Shown piece after piece: positions 6,793 through 13,911 of a DNA stretch of 34,573 bases (positions are counted from its first letter, which is position 1; each line of letters begins with the position of its first letter). Below the pieces are notes generated by a model, which was given only the letters and a program-made list of their open reading frames with translations, ran no database searches and had not been told where the DNA came from. The position numbers and the translations under genes were made by a program. Source of the DNA: Dehalococcoidales bacterium (lineage in GTDB: Bacteria > Chloroflexota > Dehalococcoidia > Dehalococcoidales > BS750m-G39); assembly GCA_023129255.1 (NCBI GenBank), contig JAGMCH010000092.1:1-34573 (forward strand), written 5' to 3'.

Positions 6793-7135
6793 CATTGCCC
6801 CCACCCCTTCCTGTTTTTAGCTTATCTCTTTTTCCCACCCGCCCTATGGGGGCTGTGTCCCCAATCTCCCGCTTTTGTTGAGGGGCTTTACTCTCCACCC
6901 CTCCCCCCATTTTTTAATTTATCTCTTTTTTCCCACCCTCCCACCCTATGAGGTTCTGCCTCTCTTTGACTCTCCCCCAAAAGGGGAGTTTTAAGAGGGG
7001 CGTCAGCTCCAAATACATTATAAGGAGACTTAGAGGGGCGTCAGCCCCTCTTTTAAAATAATTTTCCCCTTCCTCTTATCGAAGGGGAAGGGGATAAAGG
7101 AGATAGGGTTACCACATAAAAAAATAAAGGGGGTG
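6793..7135. repeat. Intergenic C/G-rich hairpin repeat, copy B
   Basis: This is a second long copy of the element at 361-703, on the same strand. Hairpins pair at 6848-6853/6857-6862 (one G-T pair), 6950-6954/6958-6962, 7032-7039/7044-7051 and 7066-7077/7082-7093 (one G-T pair). The tail GGGATAAAGGAGATAGGGTTACC also matches copy A. The stretch carries no credible gene. Confidence 0.78.
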
Positions 7136-7194
7136 GGTTGCTAAATAAGTCTCTAGGCGAGTGAGATAACAAGTATAAAACTTGTGATTATTCA

Positions 7195-10098
7195 GTGACG
7201 ATAGTAGAATACATCCAGCATACTGGTAAGGAGAATCTCTTGTTCAGGGTTGAGGTCTCAGTAAAGTCTGGTTTTCCAGAACCACGGGGAGAGGCACTGC
7301 AAAAGGATATCCGCGACCTTGGCATCGCCACTGCTGAGCAGGTCAGGGTCAGCGATATATATCTGCTGGAAGGGAAACTGAGCCACAAAGAGGTAAACAT
7401 AATCTGCCGGGAGCTGCTGGCTGACCCCGTAGTTGAAGAATATTCAATTGGAGAGGCGCCCCTTGTTGCCATAGAGGATGAGCATGTCCATGACATTGAA
7501 GTGGCTTATAATCTCGGTTTGATGGACCCTGTGGAGGAGAGTGTCAGGAAAGGCATACTTGACCTTGGCATAACTACAGTTGAGGCGGTAAAGACAGCCA
7601 AAAGATATTATCTACGGGGCGAGCTTTCAGCAGGCGACATTGAACTTATCCGCGATAAGCTACTGGTTAATAGCGCAGTTCAGCATGTGGTCACCAGCCA
7701 GGAAAAGGTATCGCTACCCTCGGCAATATATAGTTTCTCCTTGGAAGAGGTTGATTTACTAGCTCTGGATGATGATGGGCTAACCAGGCTAGGCGAGGAG
7801 AAACTTGGGTTAAATCTGAATGAGTTAAAGCGTATTCAAAGCTACTTCTCCAAGTTGGGTCGCAACCCCATCGATGTTGAGCTGGAAACTCTGGCACAAA
7901 CCTGGTCGGAGCACTGCAAACACAAGACATTTAAGTCCAGAATAAGGCTGGGGGAAGAGGTCATCGATAACCTGCTCAAGAGCACCATTATGAGGGTGAC
8001 CGAGGAGCTAAACAAGCCTTGGTGTCTTTCTACCTTCAAGGACAACTCGGGGGTGATAGATTTTGACGGTCGTTACGCATTATGTTTCAAGGTTGAGACT
8101 CATAACCACCCTTCGGCTATTGACCCATATGGAGGGGCGTCAACAGGAATAGGCGGATGTATTCGTGACCCCCTGGGTACTGGCCTGGGGTCAAGACCGA
8201 TTGCTGCTACTGGTGTATTTTGCTTTGCCCCGCCCGACTTCCCCCACGACAAGCTTCCCCCTGGTATTCTCCATCCCCGTCGCATTCTTAAAGGGGTGCG
8301 GGCTGGAGCGGCTGACTATGGTAATCGTCTAGGAGTTCCCATCATCAACGGCGCCCTCCTCTTTGATGAGCGCTATTTAGCTAACCCGGTGGTCACCTGT
8401 GGAACCATAGGACTCATGCCCAAGAGCGCCGCTCAGATGGGGAGACAGCAGCCGGGTGACCTGGTGGTCGTGGTGGGGTGTAGGACGGGGCGAGACGGTA
8501 TCGGTGGCGTCACCTTTGCCTCCGCAGGGCTAACTGGAGAGGCTGAGGCTGTTTCTCCTAGCTCGGTGCAGGGCAACCCAATCGCGGAGAAGAAGCTCAT
8601 AGATGTTCTGCTCAAGGCGAGGGATAGGGGTCTCTATCGGCGAATCACCGACTGCGGTGGAGGCGGGCTGTCGTCGGCGGTGGGGGAAATGGCTGCCGAA
8701 ACCGGAGTCCGGGTAGACCTGGAAAAAGTCCCCCTGAAGTATTCAGGTCTTTCCTATACCGAGATATGGCTTTCTGAGTCGCAGGAGAGGATGCTGCTGG
8801 CTGTCCCCGCAGCTTCGGCTGAGAAGCTGATTTCCCTGTTCGCCAGCGAGGATGTTGAGGCTACCGTCATCGGTGAATTTACCAATGATAAGCGGCTTAA
8901 GCTTTTCTATCAGGGTAATCTGGTGGGTGACCTTGATATGGAGTTTCTGCATAATGGGCTGCCTCAGCTAGAAAGAGAGGCGGTGTGGCAGCCGGCTCAA
9001 TATGCTGAGCCTGACTTTGCCCCTCCGCCTGATCTGGGCGATGACCTGAAAAGAATCCTGAGTTCGTGGAACGTTTGCAGCAAGGAGTGGGTGATACGCC
9101 AGTATGACCATGAGGTTCAGGGGGGCAGCATACTGAAGCCTCTGGTGGGAGTAAATAATGATGGCCCCGGTGATGCCGCCATCATCAGACCAGTGCTTGA
9201 TTCCGATATGGGGGTTATTATCGCCAACGGCATCAATCCCAAGTATGGGGACATTGACCCTTATTGGATGGCGGCTTCGGCGGTAGATGAGGCACTGAGG
9301 CAGGTTATTGCCGTCGGCGGCAGTCTTCGCCGCGTGGCGTTACTGGACAATTTCAGCTGGGGTAATCCGGAGAAGCCTGACCGGCTCGGTGGTCTGGTGC
9401 GGGCGGCACAGGGATGCTACGATACTGCCCTGGCTTACGAGGCTCCTTTTATCTCGGGCAAGGATAGCCTGTACAATGAGTATGAGACCGAAGAGGAGAC
9501 TATATGCATTCCCCCCACCCTCCTCATCTCAGCCATGGCGGTGATGGAGAATGTAGCCCGGGCGGTATCTATGGATTGCAAGCAGGAGGGTGACCGGCTT
9601 TATATCGTGGGGACGACATACAATGAACTGGGCGGGTCGCACTACTACAGTATTCACGGCTTTGTCGGCGACAGGGTGCCCCGAGTCAATCCCCAGAGGG
9701 GGAAGAAGCTGATGGATACCCTCAGTGCCGCCATGGAGAAGGGCTTGGTAAAAGCCTGCCACGACTTGAGCGAGGGGGGCATCGGGGTGGCTGCCGCTGA
9801 GATGGCGTTTGCCGGGGGGCTGGGAGTAACACTTCATCTGGGTAAAGCCCCCTTGGGTGAACCTATCGCTAGGAATGACAGCATACTCTTTTCCGAATCC
9901 AATACCCGCTTCCTGGTAGAGGTGGCGCCGGAGGATAGCCAGCGCTTTGAGGCGGCAATGAAAGGAGTAACATTTGCTGCTATCGGAGAGGTGACCAAAG
10001 GCGATAGGTTTGAGGTTTATGGCATTAAGGGAGAAAGGGTGGTTTCCATTGCTCTGGCTGAGCTAAAGGAGGCGTGGCAGAAACCGCTTCGCTGGTAG
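7195..10098 (+). CDS. purL: Phosphoribosylformylglycinamidine synthase, PurS-PurS-PurL fusion
   Basis: This enzyme converts FGAR to FGAM in purine synthesis, using ammonia from PurQ and ATP. The 967-residue protein is longer than the usual small PurL (about 740). The extra N-terminus contains two PurS-like units, about residues 14-85 and 93-168, with matching cores (ALQKDIRDLGIATAEQVRVS and SVRKGILDLGITTVEAVKTA). PurS is normally a separate small subunit that lets PurQ dock to PurL. The catalytic part starts near residue 180 and shows LAQTWSEHCKHK, VETHNHPSAIDPYGGA, DCGGGGLSSAVGEMA and DLSEGGIGVAAAEMAFAGG. The start is GTG 7195 without a clear Shine-Dalgarno sequence. purQ follows seven bases after the stop. 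Confidence 0.95.
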   Translation: MTIVEYIQHTGKENLLFRVEVSVKSGFPEPRGEALQKDIRDLGIATAEQVRVSDIYLLEGKLSHKEVNIICRELLADPVVEEYSIGEAPLVAIEDEHVHDIEVAYNLGLMDPVEESVRKGILDLGITTVEAVKTAKRYYLRGELSAGDIELIRDKLLVNSAVQHVVTSQEKVSLPSAIYSFSLEEVDLLALDDDGLTRLGEEKLGLNLNELKRIQSYFSKLGRNPIDVELETLAQTWSEHCKHKTFKSRIRLGEEVIDNLLKSTIMRVTEELNKPWCLSTFKDNSGVIDFDGRYALCFKVETHNHPSAIDPYGGASTGIGGCIRDPLGTGLGSRPIAATGVFCFAPPDFPHDKLPPGILHPRRILKGVRAGAADYGNRLGVPIINGALLFDERYLANPVVTCGTIGLMPKSAAQMGRQQPGDLVVVVGCRTGRDGIGGVTFASAGLTGEAEAVSPSSVQGNPIAEKKLIDVLLKARDRGLYRRITDCGGGGLSSAVGEMAAETGVRVDLEKVPLKYSGLSYTEIWLSESQERMLLAVPAASAEKLISLFASEDVEATVIGEFTNDKRLKLFYQGNLVGDLDMEFLHNGLPQLEREAVWQPAQYAEPDFAPPPDLGDDLKRILSSWNVCSKEWVIRQYDHEVQGGSILKPLVGVNNDGPGDAAIIRPVLDSDMGVIIANGINPKYGDIDPYWMAASAVDEALRQVIAVGGSLRRVALLDNFSWGNPEKPDRLGGLVRAAQGCYDTALAYEAPFISGKDSLYNEYETEEETICIPPTLLISAMAVMENVARAVSMDCKQEGDRLYIVGTTYNELGGSHYYSIHGFVGDRVPRVNPQRGKKLMDTLSAAMEKGLVKACHDLSEGGIGVAAAEMAFAGGLGVTLHLGKAPLGEPIARNDSILFSESNTRFLVEVAPEDSQRFEAAMKGVTFAAIGEVTKGDRFEVYGIKGERVVSIALAELKEAWQKPLRW

Positions 10099-10105
10099 AG
10101 ATAGT

Positions 10106-10876
10106 ATGGCTAAAGTAAGGACATTGATATTGCGGGCGCCGGGGACAAACTGTGATGAGGAGACTGCCTTCTCCTTTGAGCAAGCTGGCTCGCTGGTAGA
10201 TTCGGCGCATGTAAACGAACTCGTCCGTGGGGAGAAGCTCCTTTCCCAGTACCAGATACTGGTCATACCTGGCGGGTTTACCTACGGCGATGATATTTCG
10301 GCGGGCAAAATCCTGGCCAATGAACTAAGGCTGAAGCTTGGCGAGGATATCCAGAGGTTCGTTGATGGAGGGGGGCTTATTTTAGGGATTTGTAATGGTT
10401 TTCAGGTGTTGGTAAAAGCCGGAATCCTGCCTCCGGTGGAGAATGGGAAGTCCCAGCGGCTGACCCTGGCTGGCAACGATTCCAATAGTTTTGAGTGTCG
10501 CTGGGTCTATCTCAGCGTCGACCAGAAAAGCCCGTGCATATTCACCAGGGGAATAAGCACCTTGTACCTGCCGGTGGCACATGGCGAGGGCAAGGTGATG
10601 GCTGAGCCTGAGACATTGAGTGAGTTAAATGTGGTGGTGCGCTACGCTGATGAGGGGGGGAATGTCCAAGCCGGCTATCCTCACAATCCCAATGGCTCGG
10701 CGGATAATATCGCCGGCATCTGTGACGGCTCGGGGCGTATCTTTGCCTTAATGCCCCACCCCGAGCGCTTTATTCGCTGGACTCAGCATCCCCGGTGGGC
10801 AAGGGAGGCACCGAGGCAGCACGGGGACGGCTTTGGTATTTTCTTGAACGCTGTGGATTGGGTCAAGAGTAGCTGA
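10106..10876 (+). CDS. purQ: Phosphoribosylformylglycinamidine synthase, glutaminase subunit
   Basis: PurQ is a class I glutamine amidotransferase that frees ammonia from glutamine for PurL. At 256 residues it is in the longer size class of the family. The substrate-pocket motif PGGFTYGDDISAGKILANEL is followed by the nucleophile cysteine in LGICNGFQVL. The His-Glu pair of the triad lies in MPHPERF near the C-terminus. The gene is seven bases downstream of purL and is probably translated from the same message; no ribosome binding site is obvious. With PurS fused twice to PurL upstream, the complete FGAM synthase is encoded by these two genes. Confidence 0.96.
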   Translation: MAKVRTLILRAPGTNCDEETAFSFEQAGSLVDSAHVNELVRGEKLLSQYQILVIPGGFTYGDDISAGKILANELRLKLGEDIQRFVDGGGLILGICNGFQVLVKAGILPPVENGKSQRLTLAGNDSNSFECRWVYLSVDQKSPCIFTRGISTLYLPVAHGEGKVMAEPETLSELNVVVRYADEGGNVQAGYPHNPNGSADNIAGICDGSGRIFALMPHPERFIRWTQHPRWAREAPRQHGDGFGIFLNAVDWVKSS

Positions 10877-10886
10877 AAAGGCGCTT

Positions 10887-11546
10887 ATGAGCTATATTTC
10901 GTCCTGGAGTGGGGGCAAGGACAGTTGCTTTGCCTGTTATCTGGCGCTGGGGCAGGGGTATAAGATATCTCACCTGGTAAATTTTATCTCCCAGGAATTC
11001 AAACGGGTAAGTTTTCACGGGACGGAAAGCCGGTTAATTCAGCTACAGAGCCAGGCCATCGGCATTCCTCTTTTACAGAAAGAGACTACCCCGAACGGAT
11101 ACGAGCAGGAGTTCAAAGAGGCGGTGCGAAGCCTGCTCCCCAATGGCATAAAGGGGATGGTCTTCGGCGACATCTATCTTCAAGAACATAAGGACTGGGT
11201 GGAGAGGGTTTGTGGCGACCTGGGAATTGAGGCAGTTGAGCCGCTCTGGAATAAAAGCACGGAAAAGATTTTCACCGATTTTATTGATGCCGACTTTGAA
11301 GCCATCATAGTCAGTGCCAGAGCTGAGCTAATTGATGCCGACTGGATTGGGCAGCGGGCAGACAGAAGTTTTATGGAGTATCTGAAAGCTAAAAACATTG
11401 ACCTTTGTGGGGAAAACGGCGAATACCATACCTTGGTGGTCAATGGCCCCTTGTTTAACCGGAGGGTAGAGATAACGGAGAGCAAAACTATTAATCGGGA
11501 TAACTATTGGTTCCTGGATACCGTTAAATATCAGCTTGCCCGGTAA
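10887..11546 (+). CDS. Dph6/DUF71-type ATP pyrophosphatase
   Basis: This is a 219-residue ATP-PPase of the diphthine-ammonia ligase family. The PP-loop SGGKDSCFACYLAL is at residues 8-21; MVFGDIYLQEHKDWVERVC and the family hallmark GENGEYHTLVVNGPLF are also present. Archaeal and eukaryotic members amidate diphthine on elongation factor 2. Bacteria lack diphthamide, and bacterial DUF71 proteins have been linked by genome context to other amidation steps such as corrinoid metabolism. Its substrate here is therefore unknown. It follows purQ by ten bases and probably shares the purLQ transcript, so the neighbours do not settle the function. Confidence 0.85.
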   Translation: MSYISSWSGGKDSCFACYLALGQGYKISHLVNFISQEFKRVSFHGTESRLIQLQSQAIGIPLLQKETTPNGYEQEFKEAVRSLLPNGIKGMVFGDIYLQEHKDWVERVCGDLGIEAVEPLWNKSTEKIFTDFIDADFEAIIVSARAELIDADWIGQRADRSFMEYLKAKNIDLCGENGEYHTLVVNGPLFNRRVEITESKTINRDNYWFLDTVKYQLAR

Positions 11547-11572
11547 CGCCGACCAATTGCCCAAAGCAGAAT

Positions 11573-11605
11573 TTGACAGAAACGTTATATCACCTGTAAT
11601 ATAGC
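11573..11605 (+). promoter_or_regulatory. Promoter overlapped by a ModE-box-like operator
   Basis: TTGACA (11573-11578), 18 bases and TAATAT (11597-11602) form a promoter for the ModE-like gene. An inverted repeat with half-sites CGTTATAT (11583-11590) and ATATAGC (11599-11605), spaced by eight bases, covers the spacer and the -10 box. The half-sites resemble known ModE boxes (CGYTATAT...ATATARCG). The position suits autorepression. Confidence 0.6.
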
Positions 11606-11632
11606 ATAGACTGCTCACGAGACAGAGGATAA

Positions 11633-12013
11633 TTGACCGAGATACCAAGGTTTAGACCGAGAAAGCCTTCGCAGTTCTCCCGCCACCCGGAGCCGGGTTA
11701 TAGGGTAAGAGGTAGGGTGTGGTTGGAGAAGGACGGTGAGTTGTATATGGGGGGAGGGAGAGCGATGCTGCTGGAACGAATTGATAAGTTTGGCTCAATA
11801 GCCGCCGCAGCTCGGTCAATGAAGTTAGGTTACCGCAATGCCTGGCTCTGGATAGAAGCCACCAATCGCCTGGCGTTGGCGCCCTTGGTGGAGAAAACTG
11901 CTGGTGGGGCTGGGGGAGGACATGCCCGATTAACTGAGGAGGGGCGAAGAGCTATCAGTCAGTATAAGGAGTTGTGGGCTAAATTTGAGGAATTTCTGAG
12001 GGAAGTTGGGTAA
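11633..12013 (+). CDS. ModE-type molybdate/tungstate-responsive regulator, DNA-binding domain only
   Basis: This is a 126-residue protein with the winged-helix domain of ModE. The LysR-like segment AMLLERIDKFGSIAAAARSMKLGYRNAWLWIEATNR (about residues 43-78) is diagnostic, followed by the Gly-rich GGAGGGHARLTEEGRRAI wing. E. coli ModE also has C-terminal molybdate-binding (TOBE) domains; those are absent here, so metal sensing would have to be direct by other means or through a partner. The start is TTG 11633 with AGAGGAT five to ten bases upstream. ModE-box-like palindromes lie in its own promoter and directly after its stop, in front of the next operon. It probably controls both itself and the membrane protein gene. 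Confidence 0.88.
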   Translation: MTEIPRFRPRKPSQFSRHPEPGYRVRGRVWLEKDGELYMGGGRAMLLERIDKFGSIAAAARSMKLGYRNAWLWIEATNRLALAPLVEKTAGGAGGGHARLTEEGRRAISQYKELWAKFEEFLREVG

Positions 12014-12026
12014 ATTTTTTGTAAGG

Positions 12027-12049
12027 CGCTATATCATATAAGATATGGC
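12027..12049 (+). promoter_or_regulatory. Second ModE-box-like operator
   Basis: CGCTATAT (12027-12034) and ATATGGC (12043-12049) form an inverted repeat with the same eight-base spacer as the site at 11583-11605. The outer bases GTAAGG and CCTTAC extend the symmetry. It lies 14 bases after the regulator gene and about 90 bases before the membrane protein gene. Confidence 0.55.
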
Positions 12050-12085
12050 CCTTACTGAATTAAGCAGAAGGAGGAGAAGGCAAAA

Positions 12086-12100
12086 ATGAGAGCAAGCTGA
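12086..12100 (+). other. Very short leader reading frame (MRAS)
   Basis: GAAGGAGGAGAAGG, a strong Shine-Dalgarno sequence, is followed at normal spacing by ATG AGA GCA AGC TGA. The downstream gene at 12140 has its own strong site. The frame may be a regulatory leader or the leftover of a displaced gene start. Confidence 0.3.
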
Positions 12101-12139
12101 ATTAAACCATTGGTTACTTTATTTAAGAGAGGAGAAGGA

Positions 12140-12841
12140 ATGACAACAAACACAGAAACCAAGCTCATAGGTGGACAAAGTATAGTTCATATTCTACTTG
12201 GCATCTTGGTCTTTGGTTCTATTTGGGGATTTCTTGAGGCTACTCTGGGCGGATTTTTGCACATGATTATATTCCCTAACAAAGGCGCTATTATGGGTGG
12301 CATCGGCGTGGCTATCATGGCTTCGGCATTGGCCATCTACAAAAAACCGAGCATGCTACCGGGTATAGGTATCGTTGCTGCCTTGTTTAAGCTCCTTGAC
12401 ATTTGGCTTTTCGCTCTACCTATTGCCAGCATCCATATAATAAACCCAGCTATGGCTATTATTTTTGAGTCGCTTGCTTTTAGTCTGCTGGCAGTATTTG
12501 TGATGAAGAAAATGGCAAAGAATGCCCTTGTTGGCGTTGGAGCAGGAGCCTTGGCTGGTCTTGTGAGCGCCACTGCCTGGGTTTATTTTGCTATATACGT
12601 AATGAATGCTCCTGCCTATGCCCGCGTGGTGTTTACAGCTGGGGGATTCATCGCAAATCAGGGGGTAGCTCAAGCTGCCTTCTTTGGCATATTTGTACCT
12701 CTAGGCTATTTGGCAGGTGTGAAGCTGGCGGCTAAAACTTTCCCAGCGTTAACAAGAAGGTCTCTCTACTATGCCACATCAGCAGCTATCATCTGTTTTT
12801 GTTGGGGGATAAGTGCTATAGCCAAAATGGCCGGGCTTTAA
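12140..12841 (+). CDS. Polytopic membrane protein, possible transporter component
   Basis: I cannot assign this 233-residue protein to a family with certainty. It has about six or seven membrane segments starting at residue 15 (IVHILLGILVFGSIWGFLEA), with further spans near GAIMGGIGVAIMASALAI, INPAMAIIFESLAFSLLAVF, ALVGVGAGALAGLVSATAWV and AAFFGIFVPLGYLAGV. Size and topology resemble substrate-binding S components of ECF transporters, but no A or T component is in the window. The ATG at 12140 follows GAGAGGAGAAGG and is preferred over an upstream TTG. A ModE-box-like site lies upstream and an NTPase gene follows eight bases after the stop. A role in molybdate or tungstate handling is an inference from those neighbours. 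Confidence 0.7.
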   Translation: MTTNTETKLIGGQSIVHILLGILVFGSIWGFLEATLGGFLHMIIFPNKGAIMGGIGVAIMASALAIYKKPSMLPGIGIVAALFKLLDIWLFALPIASIHIINPAMAIIFESLAFSLLAVFVMKKMAKNALVGVGAGALAGLVSATAWVYFAIYVMNAPAYARVVFTAGGFIANQGVAQAAFFGIFVPLGYLAGVKLAAKTFPALTRRSLYYATSAAIICFCWGISAIAKMAGL

Positions 12842-12849
12842 TTAGAGCA

Positions 12850-13419
12850 ATGAACGTTATTGTTACCGGTAGGGTAGGCATTGGTAAAACCACGATTTGT
12901 GAAAAGGTTGTAGAGATAGCCAGAACCCTGGGATATAGCTGTGGTGGTATTCTTACGCCTAAGGTGCCTGATAAAGGCATTATTGTTGTAGATGTTCAAA
13001 CTGGGGAAAGAAAGGTACTAGCTAGTATCAAGAAGATATATCAAGGTCCTCATACTGGGCGATATTTCTTTAACCCTGAGGGTATTAGCTTCGGGATTAA
13101 GGCGATAGACAGGGGGATTTCTTCAGACATTCTTTTTGTAGATGAGGTTGGGCATCTCGAGCTCAAAGGAGAGGGCTTTACCAAAATCCTGGAACTAATC
13201 AGAGCTGGGAAAGTCAGAAACTCCGTTTTGGTTATCCGCAAAGAACTCCTTTCAGCCTTCTCAGCCCAGTTAGGCTCTAACTGGTTAATCATTGAGACAA
13301 ACATCTACAATCGCAACCAACTACCCAAGAAGATAGGCACATTACTAACTAGCAACTCACCTGCCTATTCTTCGAAGAGCGGGGTTAGTAGTAAAGTTTC
13401 TAGCCTACACCAGCATTAA
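12850..13419 (+). CDS. THEP1-family nucleoside-triphosphatase
   Basis: This is a 189-residue P-loop NTPase of the THEP1 (DUF265) type. The Walker A motif GRVGIGKTT begins at residue 7, after MNVIVT. The family features CGGILTPKV and the Walker B stretch ILFVDEVGHLELKGEGF follow. Family members hydrolyse several NTPs in vitro; their physiological role is unsettled. The frame is open to 12799, inside the previous gene, but ATG 12850 places the P-loop at the usual N-terminal position and is chosen. The gene follows the membrane protein by eight bases, which suggests a functional pair under the ModE-like site. The last 25 residues are Ser-rich and look like an unstructured tail. Confidence 0.85.
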   Translation: MNVIVTGRVGIGKTTICEKVVEIARTLGYSCGGILTPKVPDKGIIVVDVQTGERKVLASIKKIYQGPHTGRYFFNPEGISFGIKAIDRGISSDILFVDEVGHLELKGEGFTKILELIRAGKVRNSVLVIRKELLSAFSAQLGSNWLIIETNIYNRNQLPKKIGTLLTSNSPAYSSKSGVSSKVSSLHQH

Positions 13420-13429
13420 GGAGGGGAGC

Positions 13430-13909
13430 ATGCCGAAGAGACTTTATCGGAGTAGAAGCGATAGGATGCTCTGGGGGGTGTGCGGTGGTCTGGCCAAGTA
13501 TTTTGACATGGACCCTGCCGTCATCAGGATTATCGCCGTGCTATCGATATTTGTTAACGGGTTGGGCATCCTAGCCTACATTATTATGGCTATTGTTCTT
13601 CCTGTGGAGGGTTCAAAGGCTGCCGAACCCAAAGATACCATTAAGGAAAATGTGGAGGAGATGAAGAAAACCGCCGAGGAGGTGGGGCGTAAGGTTCGTT
13701 CCACTCTTGCTGAGGAGAGAGAGGCGGAAGATAAGTCTCGCCACCTTCGCCGCAACATCCTCGGCATCATCCTCATTGTTGTCGGTGTTATTTTCCTGTT
13801 GGGAAGCTTCAACCTCTTCTGGTGGTTTAGCTGGGGCAATCTCTGGCCGCTTATTATTGTTGCCATCGGCGTGATAATTATACTGAGCACCACGGGGAGA
13901 AGAAAATAG
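13430..13909 (+). CDS. PspC-domain membrane protein
   Basis: This is a 159-residue envelope protein. The N-terminal PspC domain (residues 1-62) reads KRLYRSRSDRMLWGVCGGLAKYF, then DPAVIRIIAVLSIFVNGLGI with a first membrane segment ending IVLPVE. A charged helical linker (residues 65-105, EENVEEMKKTAEEVGRKV type) leads to two hydrophobic segments, NILGIILIVVGVIFLLGSF and LWPLIIVAIGVIIIL. PspC proteins sense membrane stress in many bacteria, but no PspA gene is nearby. An AAGGAGGGG ribosome binding site lies right before the ATG. The next gene, also an envelope protein, begins two bases after the stop, so the two are surely co-expressed. Confidence 0.9.
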   Translation: MPKRLYRSRSDRMLWGVCGGLAKYFDMDPAVIRIIAVLSIFVNGLGILAYIIMAIVLPVEGSKAAEPKDTIKENVEEMKKTAEEVGRKVRSTLAEEREAEDKSRHLRRNILGIILIVVGVIFLLGSFNLFWWFSWGNLWPLIIVAIGVIIILSTTGRRK

Positions 13910-13911
13910 CT

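Noticed and set aside
12021-12055. Terminator after the ModE-like gene
   Set aside because: The hairpin is real, but the T run lies before it, not after, on the plus strand, and no T run follows on either strand. An operator explains the symmetry better.
12014-12139. Molybdenum-cofactor riboswitch in the leader of the membrane protein gene
   Set aside because: The leader is short and shows no recognisable multi-stem Moco element; only the palindrome and a tiny frame are visible.
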